From the NCBI RefSeq assembly GCF_000346485.2, contig NZ_KQ976354.1, forward strand, positions 11,242,341 to 11,306,340: DNA of 64,000 bases, written 5' to 3'. Each line of letters starts with the position of its first letter. Position 1 is the stretch's first letter. The notes beneath the pieces are model-generated. The model saw nothing but the letters and a program-made list of their open reading frames with translations. It made no database searches and had not been told where the DNA came from. The stretch comes from Scytonema hofmannii PCC 7110 (GTDB lineage: Bacteria > Cyanobacteriota > Cyanobacteriia > Cyanobacteriales > Nostocaceae). Below, one piece after another: positions 44,555 to 53,255 of this stretch. Position numbers and translations under genes: made by a program.

Positions 44555-45661
44555 ATGGACTGCACCCAGTTGCCAAAGGCAGATATCCTTCTCGTTGACG
44601 ACAATATAGATAATCTACGTCTTTTATCAGCAATGCTCACTCAGCAGGGCTATGAAGTTCGGAGTGTGACAAATGGCTCTACAGCATTGATGGGCGTACA
44701 AGCTCAACCACCGGATTTGATTCTGCTTGACATCAATATGCCAGGAATCAATGGCTATGAAGTTTGCCGTCAGTTAAAAGCTAATAACCAAACCAAGGAA
44801 ATTCCAGTTATTTTTATTAGCGCTTTGAATGAGACTTTTGATAAGGTAAAAGCTTTCTCAGTGGGAGGTGTAGACTACATCACTAAGCCATTTCAACTTG
44901 AGGAGGTCTTTGTCAGAATAGAAAATCAACTTGCACTCCGCAGATTGCAAGCACAACTTCAAACTCAAAATTTTCTTTTGCAACAAACAGAGGCAGAACT
45001 GCTGAAGGCGCTGGCTCAGGAGCAAAAACTGAACAAGCAGATTGAGGAGATGGCAACCCTTGAAGAGCGGAATCGAATTGCTCGCGATATTCACGACTCT
45101 TTAGGGCATTCCCTAGTAGCGCTGAATATTCAACTAGAAGCTTCTCTAGCCCTATGGCAGGAAGACCCAAACAAAGCACATAAACTGTTGTTAGGAGCAA
45201 AACAATTGGGTTCAAATGCATTGAAAGCAGTGCGCCAATCTGTCGCTGAAATCAGATCCGAGCCGTTACAAGGTCAGTTACTACAGGAGGCGATCGCTAA
45301 CCTTGTTGAAGAATTTCACCGGACAACAGGGGTGCTGCCATCGTACCAAATTGAATTGCCATCAACTTTACCCCAAACAATGAATTCAGTCATTTATCGA
45401 ATTTTACAGGAAGGGTTAACTAATATTTGTAAGCATGCCAAGGCAAGCGAGGTACACATTCAAATCCAAACAACAAGTTCCGACTTATGCGTGACGCTCC
45501 AGGATAATGGTAACGGCTTTCGGCTCTCTGAAAATAGAACGGGATTTGGTCTCCAAGGGATGCGAGAACGTGCTACTGCTATGGGCGGTGAATTAGAAAT
45601 TGTTAGTCAACCGGGCGCGGGATGTCAGATTCAAGTTAGGTTTCCGAGGTTAGCAGAATGA
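44555..45661 (+). CDS. Receiver-HisKA_3 histidine kinase (NarX/DegS class)
   Basis: A 368-residue protein: an N-terminal receiver domain with Asp59 in '[10 protein letters not shown]' and Lys111 in 'ITKPF' (residues 8-125), a coiled-coil (127-168), a HisKA_3 dimerisation domain with His180 in '[17 protein letters not shown]', and an HATPase domain ('[13 protein letters not shown]', 'DNGNGF', '[11 protein letters not shown]'). The cognate NarL-type regulator overlaps the stop by 4 bp (ATGA). A receiver on the kinase N-terminus means it takes its signal by phosphotransfer, perhaps from the hybrid kinase at 41228-43150. Promoter not obvious. Confidence 0.92.
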   Translation: MDCTQLPKADILLVDDNIDNLRLLSAMLTQQGYEVRSVTNGSTALMGVQAQPPDLILLDINMPGINGYEVCRQLKANNQTKEIPVIFISALNETFDKVKAFSVGGVDYITKPFQLEEVFVRIENQLALRRLQAQLQTQNFLLQQTEAELLKALAQEQKLNKQIEEMATLEERNRIARDIHDSLGHSLVALNIQLEASLALWQEDPNKAHKLLLGAKQLGSNALKAVRQSVAEIRSEPLQGQLLQEAIANLVEEFHRTTGVLPSYQIELPSTLPQTMNSVIYRILQEGLTNICKHAKASEVHIQIQTTSSDLCVTLQDNGNGFRLSENRTGFGLQGMRERATAMGGELEIVSQPGAGCQIQVRFPRLAE

Positions 45662-46332
45662 TCCGAGTGTTGTTAGTAGAAGACCAAGAGATTGTCCGTC
45701 AGGGTTTAAAGACCTTGTTAGAAATTAATTCAGATTTACAGGTTGTGGGAGAAGCTGAAAATGGTCAAAGGGCTATTCAGCAAATGGAACGTCTTTATGG
45801 CGGAGAATTACAGCCGGATATTGTATTGATGGATATTCGCATGCCAGTGATGGATGGTGTAGCAGCAACTCAACAAATATGCCAGCAGTTCCCAGAAACA
45901 AAAATTTTGATACTGACAACCTTTGATGATTCGCACTATGTTGCAGAAGCTCTCCGCTTTGGAGCCAAGGGATATATTTTGAAGGATACGCCCGCTCAGG
46001 AACTAACAGCAACAATTCGTTGGATTTACAAAGGCTATACTCATTTTGGACCTGGACTGCTAGAAAAAATGATAAACCTGGTACAGTCGCCTTCAAAACC
46101 AAAGGAGCCACCACCAGGGTTATCAGAATTAACAATTAGAGAAAGAGAAGTTTTGCAGTTGATTGCCAATGGCTTGAGCAATCGAGAAATTTCTCAAACT
46201 CTCCACCTCTCAGAAGGTACTGTGCGAAACCATATTACTAATATCCTCGGTCGATTGAATTTGCGCGATCGCACTCAAGCGGCGTTGTTGGCAAATTCTT
46301 TTTTACCCTGGTTGGAAAACCCTGAGAAGTAA
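45658..46332 (+). CDS. NarL/FixJ-family response regulator
   Basis: A 224-residue regulator with a receiver domain (Asp59 in '[13 protein letters not shown]', Lys at 'YILKDTP') and a LuxR-type HTH at about residues 152-212 ('[25 protein letters not shown]', '[17 protein letters not shown]', outlined). It is translationally coupled to the kinase at 44555-45661, so the two form a two-component pair. NB-ARC gene 2 begins 408 bp downstream on the same strand; the regulator may control it or other local genes, which is an inference from position. Confidence 0.93.
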   Translation: MIRVLLVEDQEIVRQGLKTLLEINSDLQVVGEAENGQRAIQQMERLYGGELQPDIVLMDIRMPVMDGVAATQQICQQFPETKILILTTFDDSHYVAEALRFGAKGYILKDTPAQELTATIRWIYKGYTHFGPGLLEKMINLVQSPSKPKEPPPGLSELTIREREVLQLIANGLSNREISQTLHLSEGTVRNHITNILGRLNLRDRTQAALLANSFLPWLENPEK

Positions 46333-46570
46333 TTTCTCAAGCAAAATTTACCTTTTTTATAAAGGTCGATACTCCCACTGTCACTTCTTCACCGGAAGTT
46401 GTAAAAAATCTGCAGTTACAGGACATAAGCAATTTTGATGATTCGAGTTTTCATTGATATAAATTGATAACCAATACTGAAAAGATGCCAAGCACTTCAG
46501 ACGGCTTGCCCTGTACTTGGTAAAGTGAGCGGCATGTCATCGTGAAATGCATACACCAGAACGTTTTTGC

Positions 46571-46740
46571 TTGACAGCAGTTGAGATTCTTGAGATGCAC
46601 TTTGCTTTAATAATTCATTAAAACTTACTCATGACTAAGTTTAAGACTGAGAATCTACTGACTTATTATTCACTTATGACTAAGTTTCGAGTAAAATGAT
46701 TTTCGAGTAAAATGATTACGTATTTTTACCCAATATACTT
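46571..46740 (+). promoter_or_regulatory. Conserved upstream region of NB-ARC gene 2
   Basis: Same order as upstream of paralogue 1: CAGTTGAGATTCTTGAGATG, ATTCATTAAAAC, GACTAAGTTTAAGACTGAG, ACTGACTTATT-type units, then CGAGTAAAATGATT, here duplicated in tandem (TTTCGAGTAAAATGAT twice, about 46684-46714). The preceding 46333-46570 shows no gene. Confidence 0.55.
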
Positions 46741-49700
46741 ATGTTGCGGATGTCGCGGTCGCTCAAAGTCCGTCCCGAATGTCTTGAGAAAGTAAGATCG
46801 GCTTTGAAGCGCAATGGATTTTTGAGCCAAAAAAGTCTAGCTCAAGATATGGGATTAGCATTGGGAACCGTAAGTAAATTTCTCACGGGTAAAGCTGTAG
46901 ATGCCGGAAATTTTCAGGAAATCTGTTTCAAATTAGCTCTCGACTGGCAAGCGATCGCTGACTTGGAAACGACACAGACAATCTCTTCACAAGAACCTGT
47001 AGCCGTAAAATCCGATGTAGAAATTGCCAAAAAACGAACTGACTGGGGAGAAGCAATAGATGTTTCCGTTTTTTACGGACGTAGAGCAGAACTTCACACA
47101 TTACAGCAATGGATTGTGGGGGATTCGCCTCAGGGTGATAGCTACGCTTCACGTAGTCGAATTGTGGCAGTGTTGGGGATGGGGGGAATCGGCAAAACTG
47201 CACTGGCAGCACGTTTGGCACAACATGTTCAAGCAGAGTTTGAGTATGTCATTTGGCGAAGTCTCCGCAACGCTCCACCCTTAGAAACTCTTCTGGCTGA
47301 GTTAGTGCCTTTCGTATCCGAGCAACAGGAAACATCTGCACAGCTCAGTCGGCTCATCCACTACCTGCGTTGTTCGCGTTGTCTGCTGATTTTGGACAAT
47401 TGGGAGACCATCTTACAAAAAGGTGATTGCGTTGGACAATATCGTCCCGGCTACGAAGATTATGGTGAACTACTCAAGGTGATTGGTGAAGTTCCTCATC
47501 AAAGTTGCTTAATTCTCACCAGTCGAGAAAAGCCGAGCGAAATTGCGGCGTTGGAAGGATTAGAGTTGGCGGTGCATTCTCTAACACTACAAGGTTCACA
47601 AGAGGTCGCACAAGCCTTAATTCAGGCAAGGGGACTATCGGGAACTCAAGAGCAAAAGGAAGAGTTATGCGATCGCTACAGCAATACTCCCCTTGCATTA
47701 AAAATTGTCGCCAGCTCAATTTGCGACTTATTTGATGGCAAGATAGGGGAATTCCTGGAGCACAATACGTTAGTTTTTAATGGGATTCGTCGTCTTTTAG
47801 ACCAACAGTTCCAGCGTCTTTTTCCCTTAGAGATGAAGATCATGTACTGGTTGGCAATTAATCGAGAGTGGACAACCATTGGTGAATTGCACCAAGATAT
47901 TGTCCCTGCGGTTTCCAGAGCCGAGCTATTAGAAGCATTGGAGTCTTTGAGTTGGCGATCGCTGATTGAAAAACAATCCAGTAGTTACACTCAGCTGCCT
48001 GTAGTGATGGAATATGTCTTGGAGCGATTGATTCAGCAGGTGAGCACTGAAATTGCTACGGGACTGGAGAGTATGGGAGAAGAATCTTACCCTCTGTTCC
48101 GAAGCCATGCCTTGCTCAAAACTACGGTGAAAGATTATGTTGTGGAAAATCAACGAAGGTTAATTTTAGAGCCAATCGCTCAACAACTTCGCCGAAATGC
48201 TTCTTCAGCATCAGCAGTCGAACGGCAATTTCAGGAAATTCTGGGTAAATTGAGCGCCGAGAAGAATTTGTCAGGCTATGGCGGTGGGAATTTGATTAAC
48301 TTTTGTCATTACCTGCAAATTGATTTAACAGGGTATGATTTTTCTTACTTGACGATTTGGCACGCTCACCTACAGAAGCTGAATTTGTATCAAGTGAACT
48401 TTGCTTATTCGGATCTATCGAGATCTGTTTTCACTCAAAACTTCGGTGGGGTTATGTCGGTTGCCTTTAGCCCAAATGGAAAGTTATTGGCAACAGGAGA
48501 TACTAATGGCGATGTTTATTTATGGAGAATGGCGAATAGCCAACCAATATTGAATTGTAAAGGACACAAGAATAGCGTTTGGGCACTCAGCTTTAGTCCC
48601 CATGAACGCATTTTAGCCAGTGGCAGTGACGATCAAACAATACGGCTGTGGGATACCCGTGACGGTCAATGCCTCAAAATCTTACAGGGGCATAGCAATT
48701 GCATATCTTCAGTGGCATGGAGTTCAAACTCTCAAATCCTAGCTAGTGGCAGTGGCGACAATACAGTGAAACTATGGGATACCCGTGACGGTCAATGTCT
48801 TAATACCTTGCAGGGGCATACGAGTGCGATTTGTTCAGTAGCATGGAGTCCAGATGGGGAAACTCTTGCTAGTGCCAGTGCTGACCATACAATAAAATTG
48901 TGGAACACCCGCACGGGTCAATCTCTCAACTCTTTACAAGGCCATACCAATATAGTCTATTCTGTGGTGTGGAGCCCAGATAAGAAAACTCTCGCTAGTG
49001 CCAGTGCCGATCGTACAGTAAAGGTATGGAATACCTGTACTAGTCAATGTCTCAAAACCTTGCAAGGGCATAGCAATTCAGTATTGACTTTGGCATGGAG
49101 TTCAGATGGGCAAACTTTCGCCAGTGGCAGTGCTGACTTTACATTAAAATTGTGGGACCCCACCACAGGTCAATGTCTCAAAACTTTGCTAGGGCATAAA
49201 AGTGCCATCTGGTCAGTAGCACTAAGCGCGGATGGACAAATCCTTGCCAGTGGTTGTTTTGACCAAACAATCAAGTTGTGGGATACTCGTGACGGTCAGT
49301 GCCTCAACACCTTGCAGGGGCATACGAATATAGTCTATGCATTGGCTTGGAGTTTGGATAAGCAAACTCTTGTCAGTGGCAGTGCTGACCATATAATAAG
49401 GCTGTGGGATATCCATACGGGTCAATGTCTCAAAAGTTTACAAGGGCATACTGGTTGGGTACATTCATTAACATGGAGTCCTGATAGGCAAACTCTTGTT
49501 AGTAGTAGCACTGACCACACAATAAGGGTGTGGAATACCCATACATGGCAATGTATTAAAATCTTGCAGGGTCATGAAAATGTTGTCTATTCAGCAGCAT
49601 GGAGTCCGGATGGGCAAATCCTAGCTAGTGGTAGTTTTGACCAAACAGTGAGGCTGTGGAATACCCATACATGGCAATGTATCAAAATCTTGCAGGGGCA

Positions 49701-50304
49701 TACCAACTTCGTACAACCCGTAGCGTGGAGTCCAGACGGGCAAATCCTAGCTAGTGGCAGTTTTGACCAAACAGTGAAATTGTGGGATAGGTGTGACGGT
49801 AAGTGCCTCAATACTTTGCACGGACATACTGACTGGGTCGGTTCTTTGGGATGGAGTCCAGATGGAACAACTCTTGCCACGGGTAGTACCGACTACACAG
49901 TGAGACTTTGGGATAGACGTGACGGTAAGTGTCTCAATACTTTGCACGGACATACTAATATGATATTTTCAGTGTCATGGAGCCCAGATGGCAAAATCCT
50001 TGCCAGTGGCTCTCGTGACCAAATGGTAAAGCTGTGGGATACTCGTGACGGTAAGTGCCTCAATACATTGCAAGGTCATAAAAGCATAATATACACAGTA
50101 GCATTTAGTCCAGATGGCCACACTCTTGCTAGTGGTGGTGCTGATGAAATGATTAAACTTTGGGATGTTCAGACAGGTAAGTGTTTGAAAACTCTCAAGG
50201 GTGGAGGACCTTATGAGGGTATGAATATTATAGGGATTACAGGATTGACAGAGGAACAAAAGTCTACTCTCAAAGCTTTGGGATCTGTGGAAATTGAGCC
50301 ATAG
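46741..50304 (+). CDS. HTH-NB-ARC-WD40 STAND protein, paralogue 2
   Basis: An 1187-residue paralogue of the protein at 37661-41203 with the same layout: HTH (about 4-78, 'QKSLAQDMGLALGTVSKFLTG'), NB-ARC with '[16 protein letters not shown]', 'LLILDNWE', 'LILTSRE' and 'NTPLALK', the pentapeptide-like linker, 14 WD40 repeats and the tail '[17 protein letters not shown]'. HTH and NB-ARC are highly similar to paralogue 1, while the propellers differ in blade order and surface residues, as expected if the propellers carry recognition. Upstream is the two-component pair; downstream, convergent and 24 bp away, is the peptidase candidate at 50329. Start may be ATG 46750. Confidence 0.9.
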   Translation: MLRMSRSLKVRPECLEKVRSALKRNGFLSQKSLAQDMGLALGTVSKFLTGKAVDAGNFQEICFKLALDWQAIADLETTQTISSQEPVAVKSDVEIAKKRTDWGEAIDVSVFYGRRAELHTLQQWIVGDSPQGDSYASRSRIVAVLGMGGIGKTALAARLAQHVQAEFEYVIWRSLRNAPPLETLLAELVPFVSEQQETSAQLSRLIHYLRCSRCLLILDNWETILQKGDCVGQYRPGYEDYGELLKVIGEVPHQSCLILTSREKPSEIAALEGLELAVHSLTLQGSQEVAQALIQARGLSGTQEQKEELCDRYSNTPLALKIVASSICDLFDGKIGEFLEHNTLVFNGIRRLLDQQFQRLFPLEMKIMYWLAINREWTTIGELHQDIVPAVSRAELLEALESLSWRSLIEKQSSSYTQLPVVMEYVLERLIQQVSTEIATGLESMGEESYPLFRSHALLKTTVKDYVVENQRRLILEPIAQQLRRNASSASAVERQFQEILGKLSAEKNLSGYGGGNLINFCHYLQIDLTGYDFSYLTIWHAHLQKLNLYQVNFAYSDLSRSVFTQNFGGVMSVAFSPNGKLLATGDTNGDVYLWRMANSQPILNCKGHKNSVWALSFSPHERILASGSDDQTIRLWDTRDGQCLKILQGHSNCISSVAWSSNSQILASGSGDNTVKLWDTRDGQCLNTLQGHTSAICSVAWSPDGETLASASADHTIKLWNTRTGQSLNSLQGHTNIVYSVVWSPDKKTLASASADRTVKVWNTCTSQCLKTLQGHSNSVLTLAWSSDGQTFASGSADFTLKLWDPTTGQCLKTLLGHKSAIWSVALSADGQILASGCFDQTIKLWDTRDGQCLNTLQGHTNIVYALAWSLDKQTLVSGSADHIIRLWDIHTGQCLKSLQGHTGWVHSLTWSPDRQTLVSSSTDHTIRVWNTHTWQCIKILQGHENVVYSAAWSPDGQILASGSFDQTVRLWNTHTWQCIKILQGHTNFVQPVAWSPDGQILASGSFDQTVKLWDRCDGKCLNTLHGHTDWVGSLGWSPDGTTLATGSTDYTVRLWDRRDGKCLNTLHGHTNMIFSVSWSPDGKILASGSRDQMVKLWDTRDGKCLNTLQGHKSIIYTVAFSPDGHTLASGGADEMIKLWDVQTGKCLKTLKGGGPYEGMNIIGITGLTEEQKSTLKALGSVEIEP

Positions 50305-50328
50305 TTATTTGGATATTATCTTAATTAT

Positions 50329-51267
50329 TTACAAGCAACAGGGATAACTAAAATGCTGTTGCCTTAAAGTTTTGTCCTGTCGCAGTTTTGTTAAATAGTC
50401 GTATATGCACAAATGAATCCAAAGCAAAAGTTGACCTGCGGCAAAGTTGCTGGATGGGTATGGCCAGTTAGAAAGAATATTGAATGCTTCCTGGATAGCT
50501 AATTCAATTGCCATCTGTTGCGCCAGATAGCGATCGCAACCCAGACGCTTTTCTGACCAAAACTCAGGTAGTACTGCAAGGAAATGAGGGTCAATCATAG
50601 GAAGCCCACCTGTCCAAGTCCAGTTCGCAAATGGGAGATGCATCAAATCGATCCATCCATGCACCCAACAGTCTTGGAATTTTAGCTTTCTTTCTTCAAC
50701 AGTCACTAACCGACGGTTAAAGCACATGAACGAATTTTCTTGTGAAAAATCTGTTGTTGAAACGGGGTTGGGTTGTCCGCCCTCAGCAGTTAGCCAGTAA
50801 GTCTTTCCATTTTCTTGAAACTGAGACAGAAAGATGAACACGTGGCTGAGGTCGTTTTCTGGTGCTTCATTATCTTGAGTTATCCAGACGATATCACCCA
50901 TCTTTGGGCAAGCATTTAGTTGCGCTGAATTCCACCCAATCAGGTTAGCAATATTGTTTGTGATGGAGCAGACAATGTGCATATCCTTCTCCTGAGCGTG
51001 TTTATTGTTCCGTGCAGTATCCGTGTGGTTGAACGTGCAGCCATCACGGTAACCGAGAGACCAAAGCAGCCAGCTAGCAGTAAATTCGCACGTGCTGCCA
51101 TCAGATGGCATCCAGACATTGTTAGTCATTTGCTGAAACTTTTCTTTGCCACAGGATTGGGGGTAGTCTGCATCCTCAGTCGATTTGTAGGGATAGTCAC
51201 AAGGAAGGTGGCAAATGAGAAGAAACAAGGCAAGTCGGCGAAGTACATCTTCAGTTGAGTAAGCCAT
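50329..51267 (-). CDS. Papain-fold (CHAP/NlpC-like) peptidase or amidase candidate
   Basis: A 312-residue protein, not recognised as a named family. The order Cys60 in 'DGSTCEFTASWLLWSLGY', 'MGDIVWIT' (123-130), His142 in 'DLSHVFIFLS' and a following strand 'TYWLTAEGGQ' is that of CHAP/NlpC-P60 cysteine peptidases and amidases, where a helix-borne Cys is followed by 'GDvv.i' and a strand-borne His. No signal peptide; the N-terminal 'LALFLLICHLPC' is short and uncertain. The last ~100 residues are helical with many Trp. It sits between NB-ARC genes 2 and 3, convergent with gene 2, and a short relict of the same sequence occurs at 55535-55577 after gene 3. Active-site assignment is tentative. 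Confidence 0.55.
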   Translation of the reverse strand: MAYSTEDVLRRLALFLLICHLPCDYPYKSTEDADYPQSCGKEKFQQMTNNVWMPSDGSTCEFTASWLLWSLGYRDGCTFNHTDTARNNKHAQEKDMHIVCSITNNIANLIGWNSAQLNACPKMGDIVWITQDNEAPENDLSHVFIFLSQFQENGKTYWLTAEGGQPNPVSTTDFSQENSFMCFNRRLVTVEERKLKFQDCWVHGWIDLMHLPFANWTWTGGLPMIDPHFLAVLPEFWSEKRLGCDRYLAQQMAIELAIQEAFNILSNWPYPSSNFAAGQLLLWIHLCIYDYLTKLRQDKTLRQQHFSYPCCL

Positions 51268-51397
51268 GGTAATTGGTTTTGGTATTGCAACAAAAGATGT
51301 GGAGAGTCATGGGGTAATCAAAGTACGTGTTTGCCTCACTTAAGAGTTGTTAAAATAATTCAGCTTTAGCCTGCCTCATTTCTAAAGATATTTGTAA

Positions 51398-51455
51398 AAC
51401 TTTAAGAAAGCATCTAAGAAATGTCACGATGAGAGCATGACAAATGTAATGCTCC
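51398..51455 (-). promoter_or_regulatory. Upstream motif of the peptidase gene (copy A)
   Basis: On the gene's strand it reads CATTTGTCATGCTCTCATCG, then TGACATTTCTTAGATGC, then TTAAAGTT. The spaced TGTCAT/TGACAT pair and the TTAAAGTT box recur at 60235-60295 upstream of the CHAT gene, and partly at 55451-55495. It is a candidate promoter with operator, 130-190 nt before the start. Confidence 0.5.
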
Positions 51456-51669
51456 AAAAAAAATAATCCTCAGCCTTAAGAAAGGAAACTCCAGTGATTA
51501 ACGATCGCCTGTTTTTTCCTGCTCTGTCTTCCTACACTGTTTGTCTAATTTGTCAATGCGTAAGTCCTGGTTTTCCGATCGAGTGGACGAGGCTCTACTA
51601 TGCTCTGTGTTTTTGTTCTGATGTTTGTATTTCTTTATACTAAAAACAGAGTGACAAAACAGGGTTAGA

Positions 51670-51785
51670 ATTCATTAAAACAGGCTGATAACTAAGTTTA
51701 AGACTGGGAATTTCCTACTTTTTACTAACTTTCAAGTAAAATGATGTAAAATCTAGTAATTCTACTACATTGCTGCCTGTTATGT
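51670..51785 (+). promoter_or_regulatory. Conserved upstream region of NB-ARC gene 3
   Basis: ATTCATTAAAAC, AACTAAGTTTAAGACTGGG, ACTAACTTTCAAGTAAAATG and TAGTAATTCTAC follow in the same order as upstream of paralogues 1 and 2. The rest of the 518-bp divergent gap 51268-51669 holds motif copy A and no gene. Confidence 0.55.
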
Positions 51786-53255
51786 ATGTCACGCTCACTT
51801 AAGGTTAAACCTGAATGCCTGGAAAATGTAAGATTAGCTCTAAAACGTAATGGTTATCCAAGCCAAAAGAGCCTATCTCAAGATATAGGACTAGCTTTAG
51901 CAACAGTAAGTAAATTTTTGAATGGCAAACCCGTAGATTATCAAGTTTTTCGGGAAATATGTTTAAAACTAGGTCTAAACTGGCAAGCGATCGCCGACTT
52001 AGACAATACAGAAACACCAACATCAATATCAGCAAAACCTACAGTCAACATTGTTAATAAACGCTCAGATTGGGGAGAAGCAATGGATGTTTCCGTGTTC
52101 TACGGACGCACAATAGAACTGAATCATCTACATCAATGGATTTTAGGCTCTCGCAGCCGCATTGTGGCAGTGTTAGGCATGGGGGGCATAGGCAAAACAG
52201 CACTCGCAGCCAAGCTGGCACAACAAGTTCAAGCAGAATTTGAATATGTGATTTGGCGAAGTCTGCGTAACGCCCCACCATTAGAAACCCTATTAACAGA
52301 ACTAGTACCCTTTGTTTCTAGCCAACAGGAAACTAAAGGTGAAATTAGTCGCCTCATCCATTACCTACATGCTTCACGTTGCTTACTGATTTTGGATAAC
52401 TGGGAAACAATATTACTGGCAGGCGACCACGTTGGACAATATCGCCCAGGTTATGAAGGTTACGGCGAACTCCTCAAGGTAATTGGTGAAGTTGCACATC
52501 AAAGTTGTCTGCTGCTGACTAGCCGAGAAAAACCAGCCGAAATTGCAACGATGGAAGGAGTAGACCAAGCAGTGCATTCTCTGACACTGAGAGGATCATT
52601 TGAGGTGGCACAAGCTTTAGTGCAGTCCAGGGGACTGTTGGGAACAGAGGAAGAAAAACAACATTTATGCGATCGCTACAGTAATACACCTTTAGCATTA
52701 AAAATAGTTGCCACATCAATTGCCGACTTATTTGATAGCAAGATAGGCGAATTTTTAGAAGAAGATACAGTAGTTTTCAATGGCGTCCGCCGCTTATTAG
52801 ACCAACAATTTCAACGTTTATCTGCTTTAGAGAAAAGCATTATGTACTGGTTGGCAATCAACCGGGAATGGACAAGCATTGGTGAGTTATATGAAGATAT
52901 TGTGCCTGTGGTTTCCAAAGCCAACTTAATCGAAGCTTTAGAGTCGTTGAGTTGGCGTTCTCTGATTGAAAAGCAAGGCAGTCGTTACACGCAGCAACCT
53001 GTGGTAATGGAGTATGTGACTGAACACTTAATTGAGCAGGTTAGCTTTGAGATTGCACCAAAGCAAGGCACAGAAACAGGGTCTTATCCCTTATTTCAAA
53101 ACCATGCTTTACTCAAAACTACAGTTAAAGATTATGTCACCGACACAACGCCGATTAATTTTAGAGTCAATAGCTCAACAAATTCGCCATCATGCTTCTT
53201 CAAAATTGGCAGTCGAACAGCAAATTCAGATTATCCTTGGGCAGTTGCGAAGTGA
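51786..53255 (+). CDS. HTH-NB-ARC half of frameshifted paralogue 3
   Basis: Up to about residue 452 this frame matches paralogues 1 and 2: start 'MSRSLKVKPECLENVRLAL', HTH ('SQKSLSQDIGLALATVSKFLNG'), Walker A '[16 protein letters not shown]', Walker B 'LLILDNWE', 'LLTSREKP', 'NTPLALK'. At about 53138-53146 the frame is lost ('TTVKDYVTD' then unrelated residues), where the paralogues read '[15 protein letters not shown]'. Compared with them two bases are missing (or one gained). The remaining codons to 53255 are out of frame. It could make a shortened protein with the switch but without the propellers. The start fixes the conserved 'MSRSLKV' N-terminus for the family. Confidence 0.85.
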   Translation: MSRSLKVKPECLENVRLALKRNGYPSQKSLSQDIGLALATVSKFLNGKPVDYQVFREICLKLGLNWQAIADLDNTETPTSISAKPTVNIVNKRSDWGEAMDVSVFYGRTIELNHLHQWILGSRSRIVAVLGMGGIGKTALAAKLAQQVQAEFEYVIWRSLRNAPPLETLLTELVPFVSSQQETKGEISRLIHYLHASRCLLILDNWETILLAGDHVGQYRPGYEGYGELLKVIGEVAHQSCLLLTSREKPAEIATMEGVDQAVHSLTLRGSFEVAQALVQSRGLLGTEEEKQHLCDRYSNTPLALKIVATSIADLFDSKIGEFLEEDTVVFNGVRRLLDQQFQRLSALEKSIMYWLAINREWTSIGELYEDIVPVVSKANLIEALESLSWRSLIEKQGSRYTQQPVVMEYVTEHLIEQVSFEIAPKQGTETGSYPLFQNHALLKTTVKDYVTDTTPINFRVNSSTNSPSCFFKIGSRTANSDYPWAVAK

